A stretch of 64,000 nt of DNA from Nepenthes gracilis (GCA_033239525.1 BSYO01000022.1:11914923-11978922), one strand, 5' to 3'; positions 11,849-23,298 are shown, counted from the first letter of the stretch. A program made the numbers and translations. The notes: generated from the letters alone by a model not told the origin.

Positions 11849-13537
11849 ATGGCGTCGTCGGCGAAGAATGGGACGTTCATGGTAGAGCAGTTCAATGGGC
11901 AAAATAATTTCATCCTTTGGCAGGAAAGGGTGAGGAATATTTTGACCCGAGAAGGAACGGTAATAGCTGTGAGGAAAAAGGAGGAGAAACCGGAGAAGCT
12001 GTCCGAGGAACAGTGGCAAGAAAAGAGGGATTTTGCCAGCTCGACCATTAAGCTGTGTTTGGCGGACAACACACTGCAGGAGGTCCTCGAACTTCCAGAC
12101 CCGGCCGAGGTCTGGGACAAGCTTGAGAGCCGTTACAAGTCCAAGTCCTTGACAACCAGGCTGTACGTGAAGAAGTAGTTTTATGGCCTGCGGTTGTCGG
12201 ATGGGGAGAGCTTCGAGAAGCACTTGGACGAGTTCCATCGGCTGGTAACGCAGATGTCGGCCCTTGATGAGAAGATCAAGGACGAGGACAAGGCGTTGGT
12301 GTTGCTGGCATCCTTGCCGTCCTCGTATGATCATATTGTCACGACGTTGCTGTTTGGAAAGGATATGTTGAAGCTGGACGAGGTTATAGCTTCCTTGCTT
12401 ATGAATGAGTCTAGGCGGAGGGAAAGTGGTGAGGCCTCCAGCTCTCGGGAAACTGTCCTGGTAACCACCAGCAGTCGGGGACGGGGGAGATCTGGACGAG
12501 GACAGGGTGGCAGGATGGAGAGGAGCAACAACCGGAGAAAGCTTGAGGAAAGGAGTTGCTTCTTGTGTGGCAAGAAAGGCCACATAAAGAAGGACTGTCT
12601 GCAGAGGAGGCAGGACCAGGAGGGCAGAAGCGACCGCGAGGATCAGGTTGATGATCCGGAGTCCGTGGCCTTCTGCGGAGACCTCCTGGTGGTCCACGAA
12701 GGGGAAGCACCGAGCGGTCCATGCCAGGAGACGAGTTGGGTGATGGACAGTGGGGCCTCACACCATGCGACACCGAGGAAGTCCCTCTTCAGGAGCTACA
12801 CGCCCGTTGGCCGAGGGGTGTTGAAGATGGGTAACGGTGGCTCGTCTAGGGTTGTTGGCATTGGGGATGTTTGCTTGAGAACAAGCAACGGGAACACGCT
12901 CGTGCTGGAGGGCGTGCGACATGCCCCGGACTTGAGGTTGAATGTGATTTCAACCGGGAAGCTGGATGAGGAAGGCTTCAGGACAGCGTTTGGCGACGGC
13001 CAATGGAAGCTTACCAAAGGCGCCTCAGTGGTGGCAAAGGGAAGCAGGACATCAGGGCGATATCTGATGAAGACTTGCATTGCCCAGGGAGTTGCCAGGA
13101 TGACCAACAGGGGCACTGGTCAAGGTGGCAGGAGAGGCCGGCCGGGTGGTAGCTTTGGACGTCCGAGTGGCCAGGAAGGCCAGCAGTGCCAAGGACGGAG
13201 CTGTGCAGGACCAAGGGTGGAGCTGAGCAGGGCTGAGTGCGGAGCTAGCAGGACCAAGGGTGGAGCCAGCAGGGTCAACGGTGGAGCTGCGGTGGCCAAG
13301 GCCAAAGGGGAAGGTGCCAAGAACGTGACCCAAAGTCTGAAGACAAAGGGCAGAGTAAGTCACGTCCTTGGTACCAGAACCAGGAAAGCAAGGGAGAATG
13401 ACATGTCTGCAGGAAAGGAGCTGAAGGGGAGTGGGTTTACTCCAAGTTCAGCAAGGCAGAGGAAGGTGTCATTCAGGCTTGTGGAGGACAACGCTGGATT
13501 CCCAGTTAAGGGGAAGGTGCCGGAAGGTAGGCGATGA
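11849..13537 (+). CDS. Gag-protease polyprotein with one in-frame TAG and a novel basic tail
   Basis: One frame of 563 codons runs from ATG 11849 to TGA 13535-13537, broken only by TAG at 12176-12178, where related Gags have Gln (a CAG-to-TAG change). The order is Gag N-terminal domain (FNGQNNFILWQERVR), the SFEKHLDEFHRL helix region, a zinc knuckle CFLCGKKGHIKKDC, and an aspartic protease with WVMDSGASHH. The start of the gag-pre-integrase segment follows. Where integrase should begin there is instead a tail of about 150 residues rich in Gly, Arg, Ser and Ala, with short GGAS-type repeats. I recognise no domain in that tail. Gag would package RNA and protease would mature it; the element lacks every other enzyme. 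The single TAG may be a recent null mutation or a readthrough codon. Confidence 0.85.
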
Positions 13538-13730
13538 CGATCGCCGGATAGAGGGGAGTCCACTCGGTCGTGAGTGGAGGGACAACTCCCTCTATGTCCC
13601 TATGTTCGCGGGGGGAAAGGACGCGGACCCTTTGAAGTAGTGGCTGATGCCGGAGTCCAGATTGTGGGAAGCCGCCAGAAGCAAGAGATGACGTTTGCTC
13701 AACAAAGGCAAAGGTTCTTCACAAGATCGT

Positions 13731-13741
13731 GAGGGGAAGTT
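13731..13741 (+). promoter_or_regulatory. Polypurine tract of the copia-type element
   Basis: GAGGGGAAG lies immediately before the right LTR, the usual place for priming of plus-strand DNA synthesis. The 190 bases between the gag-protease stop and this tract hold no recognisable coding sequence. Confidence 0.8.
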
Positions 13742-14708
13742 TGTTGGGGTCACTCTCTTGTGGTGTTTATGTCCGGGGACCAGGGGACACAAATGTCCGG
13801 GGACAGGTGGACACGAATGTCCGGGGACCGATGGACACGAATGTCCGGGGACCAGTGGGTCCGAGGACCCCTCAGAGGTTCATGTCCGAGAGGTTGACAT
13901 GGACGAGGACGTGTGTCCTCGGGGCAGCTGGATGAATTGGACGGGGACTACTCAAAGGTATCATGTCCGAGAGGTGGACATGGACGAGGACGCTGGAGCC
14001 TAGGCATCGACTTTCTCTCTCTCGTAAGCCTGCTGCAGCAGCGTGTTGCAGGTGGACAGTTGACCCACTCCGATTGGACATTTGGGTGGCTTCAACTTCC
14101 AAGGTGGCAGGCCTGCCATTTTGACACGCCGGAGGCGTGCGGATGGCCATGGCAGGCCTAAGGGGACATAGCCCTGCCACCCTACTGGTAGTAGGGTGGC
14201 TGGGTGGTTGGCCTCGTGGCCCTCCCCTGGTATTATATATAGGCTGTTGCGTGAGATGGAGAAGATAGAGAGAGTGAGAAGCTTGAGAGCTTGAGAGCTT
14301 GTGTAAGCTAGTGAGTGCATGTAAAGGCAAAAGGGCTTTGTGAAAGAGAAGAGAGAGTGCACCACCGGTGAGAGAAGGGAGAAAGAGAAAAATAGAGAGA
14401 AGAGAAAAACAAGTGTGTTTTTCTCAGTTAGCTCAGGAGTGTTTTCCTCTTTTATCTTCTTGGGTGTGTAGCGGATACTCCCTCTTGGAGGTTGGTTGTA
14501 ACCTATTTCACATAGTGGATTTGCTATTGCCTCTGCTCCTGTGGTTTTTCCTTTCGGTTCCAGAAGGGTTTTCACGTTAAATCTGGTGTGTTTTCTTCTT
14601 CCTTGTTGACCGTCCGTCCAAGTGCTGTCCCTCCGTGTCCGAGCGATTTGTCCCCTCGGTCATTGCACTTTGGGGAGCATTCTGTCCGAGCGCCCGTTTG
14701 CGCCAACA
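13742..14708 (+). repeat. 3' LTR of the copia-type element
   Basis: Begins TGTTGGGGTCAC and ends GCGCCAACA. It carries the same 24-bp array, TATA box and GA-rich leader as the left LTR. It differs from it by about 19 substitutions, a 3-base insertion near 14524 and a one-base indel near 14140. Confidence 0.93.
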
Positions 14709-15461
14709 CGATCTATTTGTTATTCTAAAAAAATCACAATGTAATGTGCCTCAAATCACAAATCTATACCGTTATCATGTTAAATTACTCTACACCATAA
14801 TTGATATGTAATTTTAGGTATTAAATAATTACTTTGATGAGGTAGACACTGAAATATTTCTCTGAGTGACTTGTCTAAATCTAATTGATGCATTTCATAT
14901 TTTTAACAAATAAAAGTTGCTGAAGCTAACTCAATGGTATCCATGTGAGTTTTTTAATGTAAATTTTTTAGTAATTGATCATCAACTTCATAATTATACT
15001 TTTTATATTTATTAAGTTTAGAGGTTTTTAATTTAGTCACTTCACTTATATTCGCTTGATTCCTCTCTAGTTTAGTTCTTTCATATAATTGGTTCTTTCA
15101 TATAGTAACTGAAGAGTCAACAAAATTGCTGCCTTGGGGGGTCTCTTTGTTACATCCTTTTTTTTTCCTTAGAGATGTTACATGATTTTTTTACAAAGCT
15201 CTCATAAACAAAAGGCATATTGTGTATCTTTTTGTTTTTTATAATATTAAATTAGTATTAGTTTTATTGCCGTTAACTGAAATAGTGAAAAGAGACTGAA
15301 TTTATCAACAATAAATATTTTTAAGATTGACTTGCCTAGTCGAATGGATAATGAATTTTTAAATGATTAATTATTAACATATATAAACAAATATATATTT
15401 GATAATATTAGTAATAATACTATCATATATTATTTTCAGAATATGAATTCTTGATAATGAT
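14709..15461. other. AT-rich spacer, no gene seen
   Basis: AT-rich DNA between two LTR elements, with no conserved motif or RNA gene seen on either strand. The last six bases, AATGAT, recur at 30978-30983 just past the Tat 3' LTR and may mark its target-site duplication. Confidence 0.55.
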
Positions 15462-16134
15462 TGATGGGTATGATTGCTGACGGCCAAAGAGGAAAAGTTC
15501 GTTAATGGATTTGACTATAATAGAATAGAGATCCAGCCGGTCCATACGGCACCAAATCGATGGACCAACCCGTCAGCCCTATCTGAGTAGTTTACTCCTT
15601 GAAGGAAGACAGAACCAACACTAATGATCGAAGCGGTTTTCTTTTCTTATCTAAATTTAACGGTCTCGGGTGCCAGTTGAAACCGCAAACTAAATGTCGT
15701 CTTATCCACCCGACAATTTATTAAACGGTTGGCAGAAAAAGTTAACTGCCCCTAACTTCTATAAAAACCCCTTATTTTCAACAGAAAAAGGGGACGATGC
15801 TCAACCAAACAAAAAACTAATCAAAGACAACTTAAGATGTTCCAAACACACACTCTCTCTCATTAAAACACTTTCTAAAAAGCGCACACCGCAAACTAAA
15901 AACATCTAGGCAAGCATTTATACTTGCATCCTCTTCTTTCCCTTTCCTCTAAGAATAATTCTGATTTGAACGTTTGAGAATATACCGGATAGAAAGTCTC
16001 GCCAATCCTTCGACCATATTTTGTTGTGTTACACATGATTTAGATTAAGAGCGTACGGAGACCGAACCCATTTTAGATCTGACGGACAGTTCTTGGCTCC
16101 CTAATCCATACAACATTTTAGATCCGAGAATGCA
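15462..16134 (+). repeat. 5' LTR of the Tat element
   Basis: It aligns along its length with 30328-30975. Shared blocks include TATGATTGCTGACGGCC near the start, GTTGGCAGAAAAAGTTAA, AAAGGGGACGATGCTCAACC and GACGGACAGTTCTTG. A TATA box (TATAAAAA, 15760-15767) is followed by a transcribed leader. It ends GCA just before TCGTTGGCGTC. Confidence 0.8.
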
Positions 16135-16137
16135 TCG

Positions 16138-16152
16138 TTGGCGTCATCTATG
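16138..16152 (+). promoter_or_regulatory. Probable primer-binding site of the Tat element
   Basis: TTGGCGTCATC begins three bases after the LTR. Tat-group elements usually have TTGGCGCC-type sites here. The match is partial and decayed. Confidence 0.5.
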
Positions 16153-16200
16153 AAAAACGACTAAAAAGACTAACTATCACACTTTTGTAAAAGCTGACAT

Positions 16201-17079
16201 GGTGAATATATGAGTACAAGTTAGTACACCAGTCAAAGATGTCACCTCATGTGGCAACTGCCCTCCTATGGACAGTCAGGTAGATGATCATCCTGACCCC
16301 TATGTAAAAGCATTTACGTTGAGAATGGACAATATCTCCAATGCCGTCTAGATCATTTGCATGCGACTTGATGAGCGGCTGAAGGGGTTCCATCTTCCGC
16401 CTCCTAAATAGTAACTTCCAAGCGAAGGAAGAGGAGAATGAAATGCACGACCGATAAGGGCTGACGGCCTGAAGACCTTGGGATCCAAGTTGTCTAGAGT
16501 AACAAAGTCCCGACGTGCTTGGAGGGTCGTCAAAGTTATAGAACCCGTGAGGATAGCCCTAAGAGGCAAAATTCTTGTTATTCTTGTGACAATAGAGAAC
16601 CCTCGTACCAAGCAGGTGTCTCTCACAGTACGCGTCCTCCAAATGTTGTGAGCCGACCAACATTTTAGGCCACACAAAACCCTTTGAAATTGAGAATCTT
16701 TCTCAATGAGAAGAGAATGACAGCTCCTCCGCAAATGGGAGAGAAAGTTAAAAAAATATGGAAGCACATTTTTAGAGAACGCTGGAGGACAAGCTACTTA
16801 TTTGCAGAGATCTCCATTCACTATGGAGATCCAAATGGATCCTCTTCCCTATAAATTTAAGATGTCGGTCCTGGATCCCTACAATAGAAATACAGATCCG
16901 ATGGACCATCTAGATCATTTCTATACTCACTTAAGTTTTCAAGGCCTGGATGAGGCAACAATGTGCCTGTGCTTCCATTGGACTCCCAAAGGAGACACAT
17001 GAGTATGGTTCTATCGATTTCAACTAAACTCGATTTGAACATTCTAGGATTTGGATGACGGCTTCTTGTTCCAATTTGC
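16201..17079 (+). pseudogene. Tat gag remnant
   Basis: The Retrotrans_gag core is readable at 16802-17079. The frame shows MDPLPYKF, a DPMDHLDHFYTH block and the start of the segment before a stop at 17000-17002. Past that stop the same frame gives VWFYRFQLNSI, the usual WF..L.PNSI-like motif. Upstream, 16201-16430 gives scattered Gag-like peptide with stops. Gag would form the particle. The remnant ends abruptly at the junction with the inner LTR. Confidence 0.65.
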
Positions 17080-18640
17080 TCTGTGATTTTAAAATCGGCA
17101 TTGTAGTGTAATTTCGAAACCGGCCTTGTATCGTACTTTGAAACCGGCATATATACTGTGATTTTGAAACCAGCCTTGTAACGCAATTTTGAAACCGGTA
17201 CTTGCATGGTAAATTTTGAAACCGGCCTTGTATTACAATTGAAACTGGCATTTACACGGTAATTTCAAAACCGGCCTTGTGTCTTATTTTGAAACCGGCA
17301 TTTGCACTAAAACTTCGAAACCGGCCTTGTATCGTTATTTTGAAACCGACATTTGTATTGTAATTTTAAAATCGACATTTGCATTATAATTAAAACCGGC
17401 ATTGTATCAAAATCGAAACTGGCATTTGTATTGAAATATCGAAACCGGCATTTGTATTGTAATTTTTAAACCGACCTTGTGTTATAATTGGAATCGGCCT
17501 TGCATTATGGTTGTGACCGGCATTTATACTGTACCTTCGAAACCGACATTTACTCTGTGATTTTGAGACCGGCATTGTATTAAGATTTGAAATCGGCATC
17601 TGTACTGAAAATTTAAAACTGGCTTGTATGTCATTTTGAAACCGGCTTGTGGTATGGCCGTCCGGAATAAACAAAGAAAAATATACGAACCAGTTTTATG
17701 ATAAAGACAAATAAGTTCAGACTTTAACCTTGGGAGACAAGGTACTCCGGCATACCTTAGGACCTTAAGGTGATAATCGAGGATAACTGAAGTGAGAGCC
17801 ATCCTCGGGGCTTTGTACAATGAGGTAGTGATAGCCGTCCTCGGGGCTTTATATAAGAAAGTAGTGATAGCCGTTTTCGGGGCTTTGTACAAGGAGGAAG
17901 TGAGAGCTGTCCTCGAGGCTTTGTACAAGGAGGTATTGCCATGATTATGAGGGGATATGCACAATTTATCCTCGATTAAAACCCCCTTCCATTAAGCAAT
18001 AAATAAAAGAAGCTAAATTGTGACCGGCCTTGTTTTATGCTCAAAAAAATTATCTGTTCCGACTTTTTGATTAGCTTTTGTTCGGCTAAATACTACCGTA
18101 TGATATAAATAATGCATAATTTCCTGGATTTTGCCGTTCTAAGTGTTCTGCATGATTCCTGCCAAATGATATTCTGTATATGTATCTGTAACTGTTGACA
18201 GCACGAACGTTTTATGAAAAATCTGTATGTACCTTGTTGAGCTCCGGCTCACTATTTTCTATTTTTTCCCCCTCAGATGGAAATTTAGAACTCGTGTCTG
18301 ACGAGACGGAGTGATTAGAGCCTATCTGAAGGATTTGTAAGGATTCAGAAGAACCTTTTGGACGATCGCCACGAAAAAGCAATTAGTGTAATGATTTGTT
18401 AGACTCGATAAACTTTTGTGATCAGACGTTCATAGCTATTTGTATTCGAAAATGAATTTTTATGGGAATGAAAGTAAATGCTTCCGTTGGATAATAGGTT
18501 TGACTTTCACTTTGTGTATGAGACCTAGACGGCATCTGTGATCTTGTGATTTGGAAGATCGGACTGGACCTAGCCACCGAAACTTGGTGTCAGTTCCAGG
18601 AGATCGATGGCGGATTGCAAAAAAAAACCATTCCATCACA
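17075..18640 (+). repeat. 5' LTR of the nested chromovirus, missing its left 1.9 kb
   Basis: From TTTGCTCTG at 17075 it aligns with 25231-26724 of the 3' LTR and ends TCCATCACA. The left boundary is a deletion junction: the same nonamer is in the 3' LTR at 25231. It contains part of the GAAACCGGC array (17085-17650) and four 36-bp units (about 17792-17937), where the 3' LTR has only two. Confidence 0.85.
17792..17937 (+). repeat. Four 36-bp tandem units inside the LTR
   Basis: Each unit reads roughly GTGATAGCCGTCCTCGGGG then CTTTGTACAAGGAGGTA. Four units are present here against two at 25946-26015 in the partner LTR, so copy number changed after insertion. Back-to-back reading of the array on the minus strand produces a spurious repetitive ORF. 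Confidence 0.8.
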
Positions 18641-18641
18641 A

Positions 18642-18655
18642 TTGGTATTGGAGAG
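18642..18655 (+). promoter_or_regulatory. Decayed primer-binding site of the nested chromovirus
   Basis: TTGGTATTGGAGAG starts one base after the LTR end. It corresponds to TGGTATCAGAGC with transitions and fits initiator tRNA-Met priming, usual for Del/Tekay elements. Confidence 0.6.
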
Positions 18656-18854
18656 ATAAGATGCCTTAGGAATTGATCGATCCAGACGCGAAAACATAGG
18701 TTTGAATCTTCAAACTGAATCTCTGAAGGAAGTAGGCCAAGGATAACTTAGGCAGTTAGAGTCCTTAGGAAACTTGGCTAAGTACAATTTTATTGGGATT
18801 GAAGGGTACTCCCTTTTTCTGAGATCATAACATTGTGCCTATCTTGATTTTAAG

Positions 18855-21800
18855 ATGGCTAGTAGAAGAGGGAGAAGAAATGGCCATAATACACCTTATG
18901 ACCGGGATGCCGCTTACATAGACTTATTGGATAGAATGACCACCGTGGTAGAACCGGTCGAATATAGACACATGGCTCCAGTTCCTGCGACTGAGCTAGC
19001 TCCGGCCATCCTAACTCCAACCACGTATGATCGATTCACGACAGAGCGAGTACTGGGCTTTTTGGAAAAACTCGATCCAGCAAAAGCTGATAGATGGCTT
19101 AAGAGGATAAAAAAATATTTCCAGTGATTGGGTGTACGGACCAGGAGAAGGTCACCTTCGTCGTGTATAAATTGAAGAGTGAAGCAGATAGCTGGTGGGA
19201 CATGAGGAAGAGGGCGCTAGGATGCCGGATGGGATGATCACTTGGGATACGTTCGAGGAAGCTTTTCTGGAGAAATACTTTCCATCCAGTCTCCAGGACC
19301 AAAAGGAGATGGAGTTTATGCGACTAAGGCAAGGAAGCATGACTGTGACGGAGTATGATGCTAAGTTTATCGAGTTGTCCCGATTCTTGCCTTTCTATGT
19401 GGAAGACGAATTAAGGAAGGCAAAGAAGTTTCAGCAAGGATTGCCGGATGATATTCGAAAATAGCTAACCACGTTAAAGCTGGAGACATATGCTGATATT
19501 TTGGACCGGGCGGTCCTTTATGAACAAGAGGTGAAGATGGAAAAATTCTACGTGAAGAGGGCAGCTAACCGGGTAGGTATTAGTGGCAGAGCTGCTGGAG
19601 GATCTTTTGGGTCATCCAAAAAGACGAGGACGACTAAGAAGGGAAAGAGTGTTGCGCCGGCTCACTCAATGGCTGATTCTAGGACTTCGGTTGCACACTA
19701 CTCGTCCTGTGGAAAGGTACATCCGAGGCAAGCATGCCGCCGGGTAATGGGAGCTTGTTTTAGATGCGGATAGCACGGCCACTTGATTAAAGATTGCCCG
19801 AAACTAGAAGAAAGAAAGCCTACTGTGTCGGCTAAGGCCTTTGCAGTAACTATTTAGGAGCCAGAGGTATCGCCAAATATCGTGGAAGGTATTCTTCCTG
19901 TTTGTGGCGTTCCTGCATCTATCTTGTTTGACTCCGAGTCTACCCACTCTTTTGTTTCTCCACGGTTTGCATGTCATATTATTACTGCTCCTTGCATATT
20001 GAATTATGAATTATCAGTATGTACCCCCACTGGATTCCCCTTAGTCACTGATGCTATATATCCTGGATGCATGGTAGAAGTAGACGGGAGATGTTTGGTT
20101 GTGGATTTAGTGTTACTAAATATGGGAGGTTTCGACGTGATCCTAGGGATAGATTGGCTAGCTGAGAACCATGTCACCATTGATTGTCTTAGGAAGAAGG
20201 TTTATTCTAGTATTCCTCGGAAGGAAACCTTTTTCTTCCAAGGTATCAAGAAAAAGGAGAAGGCAGTAATGATCTTGGCTCTACATGCTAAACATCTAGT
20301 AAAAAGTGGATGTAAGGCCTACTTGACTTATGCCTGCACCACTGGGAGTCATGAGGTGCCGGCTAAGAACATCCACGTCGTCCGCGATTTTGAGGATGTA
20401 TTTCCTGAGGAGTTGCCTGGATTGCCCCCCGCATCAGGAGATTGAGTTTGAGATTTCTATCATTCCCGATGTCGGCCCAGTTTCTAAGGCCCCCTACGGA
20501 ATAGCTCTGGCTGAGTTGAAGGAATTAAGGTTGCAATTGCAGAAGCTGTTGGATAAAGGCTTTATTAGGCCAAGTGTGGGGAGCACCGGTTTTGTTTGTG
20601 AGAAATAAAGATGGGTCATTGCGGCTATGTGTTGACTATCGTGAGTTAAACAGAGTCACGATTAAGAACAAATATCCTCTACCGCGTATTGATGATTTGT
20701 TTGATCAATTGCAAGGATCTCGGGTATTCTCGAATATCGATTTGAGGTCTCAGTATTATCAATTGAGGATTAAGCCAGAAGATGTGGCCAAAACTGCCTT
20801 CCAAATAAGATACGGCCACTACGAGTTCCTTGTTATGCCCTTTGGACTTATAAACGCCCTTGGTGCCTTTATGGACCTAATGAATAGAGTATTCAGGCAG
20901 TATCTGGATAAATTTATGGTGGTTTTTATTGATGATATTCTAATCTATTCTAAGGACTATGAGGAGTACGAGACCCATTTGAGAATAGCATTCCAAGTGC
21001 TGCGTGAGAAAAAGTTATATGCTAAGTTGGAAAAATGTGAGTTCTGGCTAGAAAAAGTGATGTTCTTGCGTCATGTGATTTCTGGTGGTAGTATCTCTGT
21101 AGATCCAAAGAAAGTAGATGTTGTTACTAATTGGAGTAAGCCAACTTCTGTAACAGAGATTAGAAGCTTTTTATGTATGGCAGGTTACTACCGGCGGCTT
21201 GTAAAAAACTTTTTGCAAATTGCTATGCCCCTGACGCAATTGTTGAAAAAGGAAGTCAATTTTGAATGGACTGAGGAGTGTGATCAGAGTTTTCAGGAGT
21301 TGAAGGATCGCTTGACTACTGCTCTAGTGTTGGTGATTCCAGAAGGATCAGGAGGATATGAGGTGTATTGTGATGCCTCTAAAGTGGGCTTGAGATGTGT
21401 ACTAATGTAGCACGGTAGAGTTGTTGCTTATGGATCTAGGCAACTGAAGGTGCATGAGAAGAATTATCCTACTCATGACCTTGAGCTTGCTGCTGTTGTA
21501 TTTACTTTAAAAATTTGGAGACATTATCTGTATGGTAAAAGGTTCCTTGTGTATTCAGATCATAAAAGTTTGAAGTATCTGTTCTCACAAAAGGAACTTA
21601 ACATGAGACAAAGGAGATGACTTGATTTCTTGAAAGATTATGACTATGAAATATATAAGCCAGGAAAGGCCAACTAGTTGCGGACGTATTGAGTCATCGA
21701 TCGGGTTATGTGGCACACCTGCAGGTCAAGCAGATGGAGATGTTGGATTACCTGAAATAATGTGATATCCAACGTTATGCTAGAGGTAATAGAATACTCA

Positions 21801-23221
21801 TGTCGTACCTTCAGATCCAACCGGAAGTAGTTAGTGAAATTAAAGAGAAGAAGATGGACGATCTGCCCCTTATGGATATTGTTAGTGATCTGAGTAGGGA
21901 GTCCCGAGTTGATTTTAGCGTCTGGACTAACGGTATGTTGAGGTTTAGGGACCGATTATGTGTACCGAATGATAGAGGGTTGAAGGAAAAGATTTCAAAG
22001 GAAGCTCACCGATCCCGATATACGATCCACCCGGGAGTGAATAAAATGTATCAGATCTGAAGAAAACCCTTCTGGTGAAGGAATATGAAGAGAGAGATCA
22101 TGACTTATGTGGAGAGATGCCTGGTATGTTAGCAATTGAAGGCTGAGAGGAGGAAGCCTTCATGATTGTTACAACCAATGCTAACTACGAGTTGGAAATG
22201 GGAGGACATTGCCATGGATTTTGCATCAGGTTTACCAAAGACTCCTAGGAATTATGACGCCGTTTGGGTTATAGTTGACCGACTGACAAAGTCAGCCCAC
22301 TTCTTGGCAATCAAAATGACGTATTCATGTGATAGATTGGCTTAACTGTATGTGAACGAGATCGTGAGACTATATGAAATTCCTACCTCCATTGTATCTG
22401 ATAGAGACCCCCGTTTCATCTCAAGGTTTTGAAAGAGTTTGCATAAGGAAATGGGGACTGAATTGAAATTCAGTACTGCTTACCACCCTCAAACAGATGG
22501 CCAGTTTGAGCGTACTATCCAAATTCTTGAGGATATGTTGAGGGCTTCTGTGTTGGAAATGAAAGGAACTTGGGATACCTACCTAGCACTGGCAAAGTTT
22601 GCTTATAATAACAGTTATTAGGCTAGTATCGGTATGGCACCTTTTGAGGCTCTGTATGGAAGGAAGTGTAGGTCGCCAATTCACTGGGAGGAGATCGGAG
22701 ATAAAAGGGTTTTGGGTCCCAAAATCGTAAAAGAAATCGTTGAGAAAATCGAACTGATCCATGAAAACTTAAAGGTTGCTCAGAGTAGACAGAAAAGTTA
22801 TGCGAATAAAAGAAGAAAAGAATTAAACTTTGAGGTAGGATATTTCATCTTTCTGAAGGTCTCGCCATCCAAAGGAATGTCACGGTTTGGAATGAAAGGA
22901 AAATTGAAGCCATGATTTGTTAGCCCTTTTGAAATTTTAAAAAAGATCGGAGAAGTGGCATACAGATTAGCACTACCACCAAGTTTAACAGAAGTGCATG
23001 ACGTGTTCCATGTATCCATACTTCGGAAGTATGTTTATGACCCTCCTCACATGATTGAACTCGAGCCCTTGGAAATCATCAAAGATCTATCCTATGTCGA
23101 GGAGCTATTACAAAGTCTCGACCGGAAAGAGCAAAGGCTGCATACGAAGATGGTTCCTCTAGTAAAGGTACTATGGAGGAATCACTCACCTGAAGAAGCT
23201 ACCTGGGAACGAGAAGAATAA
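18855..23221 (+). pseudogene. Chromovirus gag-pol with chromodomain, inactivated
   Basis: The polyprotein starts at ATG 18855. Gag shows ITWDTFEEAFLEKYFP and the SMTVTEYDAKF block (19195-19464), then a knuckle whose CFRCG is followed by TAG. Protease has LFDSESTHSF, where the usual Gly after DS is Glu. The frame is lost twice near reverse transcriptase: an extra base around 20430 and a deletion of about 8 bases at 20578. Reverse transcriptase itself is open (20574-21410) with an intact FIDDIL active site. RNase H shows [18 protein letters not shown]. Integrase keeps all three acidic residues (DFASG, SDRDPRF, QFERT). The C-terminal chromodomain ([15 protein letters not shown] to EEATWEREE) would target chromatin. 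At least ten stops fall where the family has Gln, Trp or Arg. Confidence 0.9.
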
Positions 23222-23298
23222 ATTCGAAGCAAGCATCCACACTTATTTGTTTAAGGTATGTATCCCATCTAAATTACGAGGATGAAATTTTTTTTTAG

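Larger units (their letters stand above)
10849..14708 (+). mobile_element. Non-autonomous Ty1-copia-type LTR element (Gag-protease only)
   Basis: This is a complete small LTR element of 3,860 bp. It has a 963-bp left LTR, a tRNA-iMet-type primer-binding site two bases after it, one long gag-protease frame, a polypurine tract and a 967-bp right LTR. Both LTRs begin TGTTGGGG and end CAACA. The flanking 5 bases are TGATC (10844-10848) and CGATC (14709-14713), a target duplication with one mismatch. I counted about 19 substitutions and two small indels between the LTRs, roughly 2%, so it is the youngest element in the window. Integrase, reverse transcriptase and RNase H are absent, so movement would need proteins from a partner element. 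It resembles the class called TR-GAG. It is GC-rich in an AT-rich setting. Confidence 0.9.

Noticed and set aside
11819..12697. Minus-strand frame of 292 codons
   Set aside because: It is a shadow of the gag-protease frame on the opposite strand, which has zinc knuckle and protease motifs.
16348..16767. Minus-strand frame of 139 codons over the Tat gag region
   Set aside because: The plus strand reads as Gag and the minus frame has no family motif; open antisense frames are common over decayed gag.
17085..17650. Regularly spaced repeats resembling a CRISPR array
   Set aside because: The spacing is irregular, the spacers are themselves related, the setting is a plant LTR and no cas genes exist. 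It is a minisatellite.
17524..17964. Minus-strand repetitive protein (SLYKAPRTAIT-like units)
   Set aside because: It is produced by reading the 36-bp LTR repeat, whose length is a multiple of three; the LTR context explains it.
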